From CAZWRV01 sp964636325 (GTDB taxonomy: Bacteria > Verrucomicrobiota > Lentisphaeria > Victivallales > GWF2-50-93): 21,962 nucleotides of DNA. The translations under genes and the position numbers were made by a program. Positions 1 to 7,670 of this stretch are shown one piece after another. The DNA lies in NCBI GenBank assembly GCA_964636325.1, contig CAZWRV010000104.1:1-21962 (forward strand). The letters run 5' to 3'. Positions within the stretch are counted from its first letter, which is position 1. Each line of letters starts with the position of its first letter. The notes under the pieces were generated by a model, which saw only the letters and a program-made list of their open reading frames with translations, ran no database searches and was not told the origin of the DNA.

Positions 1-13
1 TCAGCACGGCTTC

Positions 14-70
14 GCCCTCCATCGAGTTTCTGATCGACAGAACTGGCGGATTTCCCCGCCAGAGCGGCAC
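14..70. repeat. Hairpin repeat element B, copy 1
   Basis: It begins GCCCTCCATCGAGTTTCTG, continues into GATCGACAGAACTGG and carries a stem CTGGCGG / CCGCCAG at about 43-61, then ends GCGGCAC. The same head is found at 356 and 21855, and the same body at 182, so this is a dispersed element. It is followed by CCTCTGAAACTT, the same junction that precedes element A at 101. Function unknown; it is REP-like in size and form. Confidence 0.75.
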
Positions 71-100
71 TCCTCTGAAACTTACGCCCTCGCAAAAGCT

Positions 101-180
101 CCTCTGAAACTTGCCTCAAGTAACGCAGACATTCCTGTCTGCGGCATCGCAGGTAGGAATACCTGCGCTACTTCAAGTTT
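101..180. repeat. Double-hairpin repeat element A, copy 1
   Basis: About 80 bp with two adjacent stem-loops: GCAGAC-ATTCCT-GTCTGC and CGCAGGTA-GGAA-TACCTGCG. They are flanked by AACTTG...AAGTA and TACTTCAAGTTT, which can also pair, so the unit could fold as a closed cloverleaf or cruciform. Near-identical copies occur at 11530 and 21908. Read on the minus strand it encodes the peptide MPQTGMSALLEASFRG, which makes spurious N-terminal extensions in gene calls. Confidence 0.85.
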
Positions 181-181
181 C

Positions 182-222
182 TCCCCGACAGAACTGGCGG
201 ATTTCCCCGCCAGAGCGGCACT
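182..222. repeat. Hairpin repeat element B, copy 2
   Basis: It shares CGACAGAACTGGCGG and the CTGGCGG / CCGCCAG stem with copy 1, followed by AGCGGCACT. It lacks the CCCTCCATCGAG head and instead abuts element A (101-180), so A and B are joined here as a composite unit. Confidence 0.7.
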
Positions 223-319
223 TCCTGAAAAATCGAACTTCTTAATCGCGATCTTCCTCTCTGTCTTCGTCGCCTCCCGATAGGGGTAGAATTGAATTCT
301 ATTAAACCGGCCTCCCATC

Positions 320-344
320 GGCGGGTGAACCCGCCTTACGGCGG
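320..344. repeat. Two overlapping GC hairpins sharing one arm
   Basis: GGCGGG (320-325) can pair with CCCGCC (330-335) across TGAA. The CCGCC at 331-335 can instead pair with GGCGG (340-344) across TTAC. The two stems exclude each other. It sits between a small palindrome and a B element. It may be another repeat type of the same family; no coding context suggests a riboswitch. Confidence 0.5.
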
Positions 345-355
345 AATAGAGTCCC

Positions 356-407
356 GCCCTCCATCGAGTTCCTATTCGACCAAACTGCGATAATCGCAGA
401 TTGGCAC
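356..407. repeat. Hairpin repeat element B, copy 3 (different stem)
   Basis: It has the GCCCTCCATCGAGTT head and CGACCAAACTG body of element B, but the stem is CTGCGA-TAA-TCGCAG instead of CTGGCGG / CCGCCAG. Both arms have changed together, so pairing is kept. It ends TTGGCACT, like the GCGGCACT of the other copies. Confidence 0.7.
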
Positions 408-484
408 TATTCAGCGACCAGACAAACGATGGCTCTTGAAGCCTGAAGGGGCGTAATAAAGGGATACGGGTTTTCTTCAATCTC

Positions 485-1885
485 TTACCTCCGCCTTGCC
501 ATCGCCTTTGAAAGGTCAAGCGCATACGGCGGCAGCCATCCTGCGATGTTGCTCAACGGAAGAACCGATTCATCGAGCCTTATTCCAAGCTGCCCGGCCA
601 TGAAGCGCCTGCGCTCCTCGATGCGACCGGACATTTCAGGATAACGCAACTTAAGTTCGCCGCGCAGCTTCTCGTCCGCCAGGACGACGCCGTCCTCGGC
701 GTTGACATAGCAGAACGGTCCATTTGACACGGGGATGATATCCATCTGGAGGGCCATGCCGGAACGAAGCGTCACTAAGGATCCTTGGTAGAACGGCGAG
801 TGCACCCATTCGTCGAGATGGATGTAATGCCCCGGATTGACTGCGAAATCGTAGAGGTCCGTATTCCGCGCTCTCTCCGCGCAAGAATATACTTCCCCCG
901 CGCTCGCACCGACTTTCAACGCCTCATACCAGGCGCATGCCACGTCGAAATAGTTTGCCGCGAATCTCGGGAAGAAGCCTGCCGTTTCGGCCGGCAGATC
1001 ATCCGGGCCATGCGCCACCACGCCTGCACGGCATGAAAGGCCTCCTGCGACGCCGAAGGCGGCAGTGAACGCGTCTCCGAGCCTGGCCCGGTTGGCGGAC
1101 GCGCTGGAAAGTCCGCGTCTCGCCTTCCCGCCGAAGCTTACCATGCGGTGGCAGCTCAGAGCCAGTCCGCAGCTGTCAAAGTTTCTTTCAAGCTCGTCCT
1201 CCCTTGCTCCCGGCCTGATGCTACGCAGCAGCGAAAGCAATCCGTCGGAAACGATAGTTGACGCATATTCGAAGGCGGCGATCTGCTCGGGCTCGTTGAC
1301 CAGGCGTAGTCCGTTTTCGGCCGCCATAAAAATATATGTCGCATTCGCCACCAGTTCCCTCCTGCCGACAAGATCCCGCAGCAAATCCACCAGATATGCG
1401 GGCAGATCTGAAGCCATGAACCCTCCTTCGATCAGCCATGATTCGTAGGATTTCCATCCCACGCATCCGACACGGACACCTTTGCCGATTCCGAATTCGG
1501 AGAGGATCTTGCGCAACGGGCGTGAATTCCGCCTCGGCTGCCCCATCAGGCTGAATTCCTGGAACAGCTCGGAATCGATGCCGAGGGCCGGATCCGGAAG
1601 GTATCCGTAGCACTCGTTGCCGACAAGCAGCTTCATTTTTCCGGACTTGTCCACGAGCAGAAGCGACTCCTCGAACCGGGGATCGAACCCCGTGAGATAT
1701 GCGATGTTCGCGAAATGTTCGCGGTCTGCAAAGACTGCCAGGATGTCCAATTGATCGCAAGCCATCCGTTCCAAGACCCAATCCCATCTCCGCCTGTATA
1801 TGTCCGCAGGTATTTCCGGGCAGCTTTTCGAGCGGCCGAAGTCCGGCAGCCTTACTTCCACCAGGACAATCTTTTCTTCTGACAT
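485..1885 (-). CDS. M24-fold (creatinase/Xaa-Pro peptidase-like) protein, probably not a metallopeptidase
   Basis: This is a 466-residue protein. Residues about 25-180 resemble the N-terminal creatinase/prolidase domain (ILAVFADREHFANIAYLTGF), and about 195-405 resemble the pita-bread fold. Canonical M24 enzymes bind two metals through Asp, Asp, His, Glu and Glu. Here the segment that should carry the two Asp (GDAFTAAFGVAGGLSCR, about 270-286) has neither at the expected places. His survives in PGHYIH (H353/H356), the first Glu position appears as D382 (MDIIP), and the last Glu is present (E397 in NAEDGV). Catalysis of the usual kind is therefore doubtful. The ATG overlaps the stop of the GH130 gene (TAATG), preceded by GGAGGG, which implies translational coupling. 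Last gene of the minus-strand series; role unknown. Confidence 0.75.
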   Translation of the reverse strand: MSEEKIVLVEVRLPDFGRSKSCPEIPADIYRRRWDWVLERMACDQLDILAVFADREHFANIAYLTGFDPRFEESLLLVDKSGKMKLLVGNECYGYLPDPALGIDSELFQEFSLMGQPRRNSRPLRKILSEFGIGKGVRVGCVGWKSYESWLIEGGFMASDLPAYLVDLLRDLVGRRELVANATYIFMAAENGLRLVNEPEQIAAFEYASTIVSDGLLSLLRSIRPGAREDELERNFDSCGLALSCHRMVSFGGKARRGLSSASANRARLGDAFTAAFGVAGGLSCRAGVVAHGPDDLPAETAGFFPRFAANYFDVACAWYEALKVGASAGEVYSCAERARNTDLYDFAVNPGHYIHLDEWVHSPFYQGSLVTLRSGMALQMDIIPVSNGPFCYVNAEDGVVLADEKLRGELKLRYPEMSGRIEERRRFMAGQLGIRLDESVLPLSNIAGWLPPYALDLSKAMARRR

Positions 1886-2934
1886 TATTTTCCCTCCATC
1901 AATGAATCCATTATGTCGGAGACCTTGACTTCAGCGCCGCAGGTCTTGTCGTCCGCGGCTCCGTAATAGAGGAACAGGGTTCCGTCGCCGTTGTCCACCA
2001 GGCCGTTGTGGAAGACGACGTTCGGCATCATTCCGCTGGTCTCGTATTTGGCTTCCGGGAAGAGGAACGGCTTGCGGCTGCGTGCGATCACCTTCCACGG
2101 CTCCAGGAGATCGAGCAGAACTGCGCCGGTGCAGTAGCGGGTTTTCTCGTCGGAGGCATGGTAAAGCTCAAGCCAGCCCTTGTCCGTGCGAATCGGCGCG
2201 GCGCCGCAGCCTACACGCTCGCTGTCCCACATCCCCGGACGCGGCCCGATCACGAACTCATGCCGGCCCCAGTCAGTCAGGTTCTCCGAGGACGCGAGCC
2301 ACATGGAAGGCGCGCCTAGCTGCTTCATCGAAGGCCGGTGGAACGCGTAGTATCTTCCGCCTATCTTTTCCGGGAACAGTGCGATGTCCTTGTTGTCCGG
2401 CGGGAACATGACACCGAGCCTTTCGTATTTCTTGAAGTCTTTTGTCCGTGCCAGCGCGGTCAGGACACCGCGCGGCGAAATGGCGCTGTAATTGACGTAG
2501 TAATATGCGCCCAGCCTGGTGATCCTGGGATCCTCTATTCCGTAGGTCTCGTATCTGGTGAGTGGCACCATTGCCGGCTTCTCTTCCGCCTTGAAACTCC
2601 TACCGTCCTTGCTGGACGCCAGCCGGAGATGGCTGATGCTGGTCAGGTAAAGAATTCCCTTGTAGATGAAGAAGCGCGGATCGTCCATCTTCAGATTCGG
2701 ATCAGCGCGCCTCACATACATCGGCTCGATACTGCCGCTTTCGGGATTCAATGTCGCAGTGGCGACGTAACCCTTTTTCGGCATGGGCCGCTCTGCGACG
2801 CGGACAAGCAGAAGTATCTGATCCTTGAAGCGGGTCGCGCCGGCGTTGAACGCGCACATCACCTCGAAGTCGCCCCGCGAAGGTTTGACGTCCTTAGTCG
2901 ACAGTATCGGATTGTTCGGGAAACGCCTGATCAT
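1885..2934 (-). CDS. Glycoside hydrolase family 130 protein (beta-mannoside phosphorylase type)
   Basis: This 349-residue protein has the length and pattern of GH130, a five-bladed propeller family that phosphorolyses (some members hydrolyse) beta-mannosides. Visible landmarks are FNAGA near 29, VRVAERP at 44-50, DDPRFF at 84, the GIEDPR motif at 132-137 whose Asp (D135) is the expected proton donor, FHRPS at 198-202, VGCGAAPI at 241-248, LYHASDEK at 257-264, and a closing LFLYYGAADDKT. The HR and YH residues usual for phosphate handling are present, which favours a phosphorylase over a hydrolase. There is no signal peptide, so it is probably cytoplasmic. AGGAGG lies 5 bases before the ATG. 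It would release mannose 1-phosphate plus a shortened sugar; the exact substrate is not readable from sequence. Confidence 0.9.
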   Translation of the reverse strand: MIRRFPNNPILSTKDVKPSRGDFEVMCAFNAGATRFKDQILLLVRVAERPMPKKGYVATATLNPESGSIEPMYVRRADPNLKMDDPRFFIYKGILYLTSISHLRLASSKDGRSFKAEEKPAMVPLTRYETYGIEDPRITRLGAYYYVNYSAISPRGVLTALARTKDFKKYERLGVMFPPDNKDIALFPEKIGGRYYAFHRPSMKQLGAPSMWLASSENLTDWGRHEFVIGPRPGMWDSERVGCGAAPIRTDKGWLELYHASDEKTRYCTGAVLLDLLEPWKVIARSRKPFLFPEAKYETSGMMPNVVFHNGLVDNGDGTLFLYYGAADDKTCGAEVKVSDIMDSLMEGK

Positions 2935-3002
2935 CTAAACCTCCTAATGGCTTTAATGCTCTTCTGAAATTTGTTCATATCTTGTAAATTCTTTTATCCT
3001 GT

Positions 3003-4085
3003 CTAATATGTTTTTCCACAGGCGGCGGCCGCCGCCTGCAGATTCTCCAGCGGGGTGCCTGTCAGCACAGCGCATGTTCCGGCCAGGATGAAGCGCCTTC
3101 CGCCAAACGTTTTCACCGCCTTTTCAGCCGCTTCTGCGGCGTCCTCGGGAGTTCCTTTCAAGAGGAGTTCAAGGCTGAGCCCGCCCTTGAAAAAAGTCTC
3201 GGCCGGGAGCTGCGCCGCAGCCTCCTCGGGCGATTCGATGTCTCCGAGCGGAAGAGGCGTGAAGGATTCGAAAATCGTAGGACGGACCTGCTCGAACCAT
3301 CCGCGCTCCAGGAAGATTTTCGTCCTGCCGCAGCAATGCATGAGCGAGAAGAGCTTTCTTTCCTCACAGCGTTTTACGTAACCGGCCGAAGGTATTATGA
3401 TATGCCGCTCGATCATGTCCGGGCTGAATATCTCTGTGCCGGCCCCGCCGAACATGATCATGTCGGCGCCGGCGTCGGCCGCACAGTCGATGATGAAAAG
3501 CGAAGTTTCCTCGACCTCTTCCATGGCGGCGCGGAATGTGTCCGGCCAGTCGAGATAGTGCATCACCATGCTGTCATGGAGTATCAGGTAGAACATCTCC
3601 ATAGGCTGGGGGACGAACACCATGAAGAGCCCGGACTCGCCTACCTCGCGGCGCTTCGCAGCAAGATTGGCGGTGATGTCCGCACGGCACTCGCGAAGGG
3701 CGCGCAGAAGCGCGTTGACCTTGCGGTAGTCAGCCTCTTCCTCGATGAACATTTTCGTCCGCGCAGGCTTCTGCCCCTTCTCCCATACTTCCTCCGCAAG
3801 CATCGGGCCGCACGGAGTCGGTTGTTCGATGCGGACAACCCTCCTGCCGGAACTGTCGGCAACAGGCGTCCTCTTCCGGCCCAGCGGATGAGACGCCGGC
3901 AGATAGTCCGCCTCTCCGACTATGAAGTTCAGGTCGGAACCGACCAGCATGCAGGCCTCGATGTTTGCCTGGACTGAGCCGCCGGATTCACGGCCGAGCA
4001 AGAAGTCCACGTCGTCGCGGATGTCCAGGATCACAGGCAGCTTTCCGTGCCCTCGGAGGGCTGCGCGGAGTTCAATGCGGGTCAT
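3003..4085 (-). CDS. UroD/MtaA-like zinc methyltransferase, copy 1
   Basis: A member of the uroporphyrinogen decarboxylase superfamily, methyltransferase branch (MtaA/CmuA-like, methylcobalamin:coenzyme M type). From the chosen start it has 360 residues. The zinc-ligand pattern of the branch, His-x-Cys plus a later Cys, is visible as H250-C-C252 (LMHCCG) and C338 (ILAGTC), followed by the usual TGTPLENL. I chose the ATG at 4085 because MTRIELRAALRG matches the normal family N-terminus and AAGG lies upstream. An ATG at 4112 would add nine residues and has no good ribosome-binding site. It is followed, 68 bases on, by the GH130 gene. No corrinoid protein or partner substrate methyltransferase is nearby, so the methyl donor and acceptor are unknown. 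Confidence 0.8.
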   Translation of the reverse strand: MTRIELRAALRGHGKLPVILDIRDDVDFLLGRESGGSVQANIEACMLVGSDLNFIVGEADYLPASHPLGRKRTPVADSSGRRVVRIEQPTPCGPMLAEEVWEKGQKPARTKMFIEEEADYRKVNALLRALRECRADITANLAAKRREVGESGLFMVFVPQPMEMFYLILHDSMVMHYLDWPDTFRAAMEEVEETSLFIIDCAADAGADMIMFGGAGTEIFSPDMIERHIIIPSAGYVKRCEERKLFSLMHCCGRTKIFLERGWFEQVRPTIFESFTPLPLGDIESPEEAAAQLPAETFFKGGLSLELLLKGTPEDAAEAAEKAVKTFGGRRFILAGTCAVLTGTPLENLQAAAAACGKTY

Positions 4086-4152
4086 GGACTGCCTTTTTGA
4101 TGTGATTGTCATTGCTGCCGGTTGCTATCTCTACTGAATGTTGATGAGTAGC

Positions 4153-4171
4153 TTGCGCGCGGCGCGCGCAA
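4153..4171. other. GC-rich perfect stem-loop between the two methyltransferase genes
   Basis: TTGCGCGC and GCGCGCAA form an 8-bp stem around a 3-base loop. It lies between the stop of methyltransferase copy 2 (4219) and the start of copy 1 (4085). On the minus strand a run of six T follows a weak stem at about 4183-4200 just before it. No T-run follows the strong stem itself, so it is not a standard terminator; it may limit read-through or stabilise mRNA. Confidence 0.4.
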
Positions 4172-4218
4172 AATACTTTGATCGAAAAAACCGAGAAATT
4201 CGCGGATTTGATTCTTTT

Positions 4219-5394
4219 TTAAAGGTTAACCAGCTTTCCGGTCTTCATGTCGTACACGCCGTATTTCTTCGCCGTATCGACCAGCGTGAAGATGTTTTCG
4301 TCGGGGGTGTCGCGTCCGCACTGGTCGCCTGTCGAGAGGATGAATCCTCCGCCCTCTCCGGCGTCGCGTAGGGCCTGGATGGCGGCTCTCCGCACGTCGT
4401 CCGGGGTTCCCTTGAGCATGACGTCGGTGGTGTGGAGGTTGCCCATGAGGCTTATCTGCCTGCCGCGGGCCTTTTTGACTTCCGCAAGATCAACATCGCC
4501 CATAGGCGGAATCTCAAGTGGGTTTACGCAATCAACGTCGGTTTCGTCGCAGAGGAGATCCACGAGGGCGCGCTCCTTGCCGCAGCTGTGGATCATCGTC
4601 GGTATTCCCGCGGCTTTAGCCATCGCGGACCATTTCTTCAGCGCCGGTATCGCATATTTCCTGGCGAGCTCCGGCGAGGCCAGGGTGATCGTCCCGGATC
4701 CGCCCAGCAGTATGTAGTCGGGCTTCGCGGAGATCAGCAGCTCCATCGCACGGGTGCCGTTGGCCATGTCAATCTCGAACCATTCCTGCAGGATTTCCGG
4801 ATTGTCGCATTCGGCGTAAGCCAACTGCTCGACGCCGCCTTCCACAGCGCACATCCATCCCTGGAAACCCGGATATCCGACGCAAACGCCGAACGCATGC
4901 CCGCTCTTTTCACAGACGGCGCGCATCTCCTGCAGCGTCTTCATATCAACGCCCTTCGGCGTGCGCATCAGCCATTTGTATTTCCTGAAGTCCTCGGCGA
5001 GGTTCTTCATCGGCTTCTCGATCGGCGACGGCGGATCCGCCCGGTAGCAGAGCGACTGCGCGGTCATCTCTCCGTCCGGCGTCTTCCAGCGCGTCTTTGC
5101 GATCATCGCGTCCTGATCCTTGTCGAAAACAAGCTCGGTCTTCGACTCTGCCCGGCACTCCTCGTGTATCAAGGGCGCGCCGGTGCACGAAGCCATCCAG
5201 GCGTCGATGCCGAAATAGTCCGCTGCGTCAAGATACGCCTTCCACAGCGGAATCTTGCCTTCGAAATAAATCTCCCAGAACGGCCTGCCTGTCCTCCTGC
5301 ACGGAATGTAGTTGGACATGTCCGGCGCCGCCGGCACCCTGTCCGGCACGCCCCCGGCCCTCATGGCCCTTAGAAAACGTTCTTTGGAATTCAC
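4219..5394 (-). CDS. UroD/MtaA-like zinc methyltransferase, copy 2
   Basis: This 391-residue protein starts MNSKERFLRAMRAGGVPDRVP, the typical N-terminus of UroD-family proteins. The methyltransferase-branch zinc ligands are present: H269-x-C271 (MIHSCG) and C359 (STGDQC), the latter followed by GRDTPDENI. Family landmarks ILLGGSGT (228-235) and LMGNLHT (316-322) are also visible. It starts with GTG at 5394, set 4 bases after GGAGG; an out-of-frame ATGTGA overlaps the GTG. It differs strongly from copy 1, so the two are not a recent duplication. It probably acts in the cytoplasm on methyl groups. In this phylum such genes often sit beside glycan genes, but the substrate is not known. It is not the haem enzyme: the pattern is that of the zinc methyltransferases. 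Confidence 0.82.
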   Translation of the reverse strand: MNSKERFLRAMRAGGVPDRVPAAPDMSNYIPCRRTGRPFWEIYFEGKIPLWKAYLDAADYFGIDAWMASCTGAPLIHEECRAESKTELVFDKDQDAMIAKTRWKTPDGEMTAQSLCYRADPPSPIEKPMKNLAEDFRKYKWLMRTPKGVDMKTLQEMRAVCEKSGHAFGVCVGYPGFQGWMCAVEGGVEQLAYAECDNPEILQEWFEIDMANGTRAMELLISAKPDYILLGGSGTITLASPELARKYAIPALKKWSAMAKAAGIPTMIHSCGKERALVDLLCDETDVDCVNPLEIPPMGDVDLAEVKKARGRQISLMGNLHTTDVMLKGTPDDVRRAAIQALRDAGEGGGFILSTGDQCGRDTPDENIFTLVDTAKKYGVYDMKTGKLVNL

Positions 5395-5518
5395 ATTGCC
5401 TCCATTTTGACATATCGAATATTATAACTCGCACAAAGAGGAAATCTCGGGCGATTGTTGTACTGATCGCCGCTTACGGTTATTTCCCCGGGAGAATCGA
5501 ATGGTTCGAATCCTTGGA

Positions 5519-7570
5519 TCATCTCGATTCTGCCGGTTCTATCGAATAAATCTTGAAGCTTTCCACACTGGAGCCTGCGTTCTTCCCTGTGACGGCGTCG
5601 ACAACCTTTCCGTCAACCTTCTGTTTCTTGAACGAAAAGAGCAGGCGCTTCCCTTTCCCGTCATCCCACATGACGCCGGCGTCATCCTTGAGGACCGTCC
5701 TCTTCACCATTGCGCCGCGGAGCCTGCGGTATGCGCCAAGAAGCTCCTTTATTTTATCTACGCATTCCTTTCTCCATTTCTCGCGCGGGACTAGCTGAAA
5801 GGACATGTTCGGAATCCGCTTGTGCGCGACGCACTTGAAGAGTTCTTCGACCGGATATTCGCCGGTCAGCAATCCGTGGTCAAAGCATTTCCATTGGCCT
5901 TTTTCATCCGGCCAGTGCAGCGAGATTACGGAGTTCATCGAGTAGCCGAGCAGATCGCCGGCATAGACGTTTCCGCCGTGGAGGCCGCAGCACGAGGATT
6001 TTGAGAATGTGAGTATCCCTTCGGGCTGTATGTAAAGCCCCGCGTTGACGAGAGTTGCGAATAGCGCGGCCATCTTGTCGAACTGCGGCCTCATGTCGCC
6101 CTTCGAATAGTCCACGCTCCACCACCCGAGGTTGCTGAAGGAGTCCCATAGAAAACCTGAAAGGCCGGTGCGCTTGCATACTCCGAGGACCTGCTCGCAT
6201 ATCTTGTCCGCTATAGGCGCGTTCAGGTTCGCCGTGCAGCACAGCGTGGGATATCCGGTGTCCGGATGCCTTCCGGACTCCTTGGCGGCGAGAATTCCGT
6301 TCGCGCCATGGCCGAGTTCAGACTTCGTCGTGAGAACCGAATGCGGCATGTAGTGCGTCGCCATCCAGGAGATGATCTTGAGGTTCATTGCGGCCGCGCG
6401 GTTGCAGAGCTTCCTGAGCCCTTTCTCCCCGCCGAGGACTTCCGCGACTTCGAAGTCGAGCGTACAGCACATGTTCGGGACTTCGTATTTCGAAATCGCA
6501 GTGCCATTCCTCTTTTCGTCCGGCAGCAGCTTCTGCAGCTCCATCCTGAAGGCTTCGCCGTGCTCCCATATCGGATCTATGAACACATAGTCGGCGCCGA
6601 ACTCCGAAGCCGTCTTCATCACGTTGTCATAAGTGGTATCGAAGCTGATGTTCTTCCAAACGTTCTCGCTGAAGACGATGGGCGGATATGCCGGCGGCGC
6701 CTCTATCCCGAACTGCGCGCATGCCTTCTGGCACTCCCGGTCAGATATCTCCGTCCAGAGGTTCAGCGCGTCGGTGTGATCGAGCTTGGAAGGCGAAAAC
6801 AGGATCGTCTTTGGATTTGTCCTGAACGTTTCGGAGTTCTCGAAATAGTGTAGGTCGACGAAGCGGATGCGGTCCTCGCCCTTCGCCGATTCTATCACCG
6901 TCCTGATCAGCGAGACATTGTCGAAATATCCTAGCATTACGCCCTTTGCGCCATACTGCATGTCGAACGACGGCAGCAGCGTCCACCGCGCCCAGAGATT
7001 GCCCGGGAGAAGGCCTGCCCACTTTTCCAGGCCGACGGTGGAATATTCGGTCTCCTTTCCGATCCTCATGCGGGGCGGTGTGAGCCAGTTGCGGCAGACG
7101 ATGTTGACGTCGTCCAGGTTTCCTCCGACCTCCCAGGTCTGGCGATCGGCGATCCTGTGCACCTTCGGCCCCTCGTATTCGAAGCAATACTTGAATCCGG
7201 TGAATTCATAGCCGCCTATTTTCTCCTTCACCGGACTGAGAACTATCTTGATAGACGCCTTGAGAGGCGCGGCATCCCAGCCGACGTTCCTCAGGCAGAT
7301 GTCTCCGGACGAATCGCGCCTCTCCCTGAAAATGACATCGGGATCGCTGGCTGCGCCCAGGCAGATTACAGTCTCCTTGCCGCGCTTTTCAACACCCTCG
7401 AACTTGAAGTCCCTGAAGACGTCGCCGTCGTATGTGTCGAACCAGGGCAGGAAGCGCAGGCCGTCGTTGCGCAGAGGAGTTTCGTTCGCGGAGATTTTTC
7501 CGAGGCTTAAAAACTTTCCGTCCTCGATGCGGGGCTCGATCTCGATCCCGCCAATTTTTAATGATTTCAT
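5519..7570 (-). CDS. GH36/clan GH-D-like glycosidase (alpha-galactosidase-like)
   Basis: This 683-residue protein has an architecture like GH36-type retaining alpha-glycosidases: an N-terminal beta-sandwich region (about 1-280), a TIM barrel (about 290-570) and a small C-terminal beta domain (about 620-683). In the barrel, FIDPIWEHGE (D332) and GLSGFLWDSFSNLGWW (D476) sit where clan GH-D places strand-end Asp residues; D476 is a candidate catalytic residue, but I cannot assign nucleophile and acid. Other barrel pieces are IISWMATHYMPH (399-410) and LYIQPEG (512-518). No signal peptide is seen, so it is probably cytoplasmic. AAGGGG lies 3 bases before the ATG. It stands between the lipoprotein and the methyltransferases. 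It could belong to an uncharacterised GH-D-related family; the specificity is not inferable. Confidence 0.65.
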   Translation of the reverse strand: MKSLKIGGIEIEPRIEDGKFLSLGKISANETPLRNDGLRFLPWFDTYDGDVFRDFKFEGVEKRGKETVICLGAASDPDVIFRERRDSSGDICLRNVGWDAAPLKASIKIVLSPVKEKIGGYEFTGFKYCFEYEGPKVHRIADRQTWEVGGNLDDVNIVCRNWLTPPRMRIGKETEYSTVGLEKWAGLLPGNLWARWTLLPSFDMQYGAKGVMLGYFDNVSLIRTVIESAKGEDRIRFVDLHYFENSETFRTNPKTILFSPSKLDHTDALNLWTEISDRECQKACAQFGIEAPPAYPPIVFSENVWKNISFDTTYDNVMKTASEFGADYVFIDPIWEHGEAFRMELQKLLPDEKRNGTAISKYEVPNMCCTLDFEVAEVLGGEKGLRKLCNRAAAMNLKIISWMATHYMPHSVLTTKSELGHGANGILAAKESGRHPDTGYPTLCCTANLNAPIADKICEQVLGVCKRTGLSGFLWDSFSNLGWWSVDYSKGDMRPQFDKMAALFATLVNAGLYIQPEGILTFSKSSCCGLHGGNVYAGDLLGYSMNSVISLHWPDEKGQWKCFDHGLLTGEYPVEELFKCVAHKRIPNMSFQLVPREKWRKECVDKIKELLGAYRRLRGAMVKRTVLKDDAGVMWDDGKGKRLLFSFKKQKVDGKVVDAVTGKNAGSSVESFKIYSIEPAESR

Positions 7571-7670
7571 TTTCCCCTTGGTTTTTGACTGGAAGAGAGG
7601 ATTGACAGTATAAAATTCCGGCTTGAAATATCCTGCAAATCCTATAATCCGTTCTTGTTTTTTATGTTTA

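Larger units (their letters stand above)
1..484. other. Non-coding intergenic region packed with hairpin repeats
   Basis: No believable gene lies here. A 147-codon minus-strand reading frame (82-525) runs through several repeats and into the 3' end of the M24-fold gene, and it resembles nothing I know. The region holds two copies of a hairpin element called B (14-70 and 182-222), a third, divergent B copy (356-407), one double-hairpin element called A (101-180), a pair of overlapping GC hairpins (320-344) and a small perfect palindrome, TAGAATTGAATTCTA (287-301). No clear rho-independent terminator for the minus-strand operon is visible. The stem of the B copy at 356-407, followed on the minus strand by TTTGG, is the closest candidate and is weak. 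Confidence 0.8.

Noticed and set aside
1..410. CRISPR array
   Set aside because: The repeats are hairpin elements of unequal spacing and order with no regular unique spacers, and no cas genes are present.
82..525. 147-codon minus-strand reading frame
   Set aside because: It runs through elements A and B and into the end of the M24-fold gene, has no recognisable domain, and is explained by repeats.
4432..5373. 313-codon plus-strand reading frame
   Set aside because: It lies wholly opposite the second UroD-like gene, which has zinc ligands and a good start; its composition (Arg/His/Pro rich) is that of a shadow frame.
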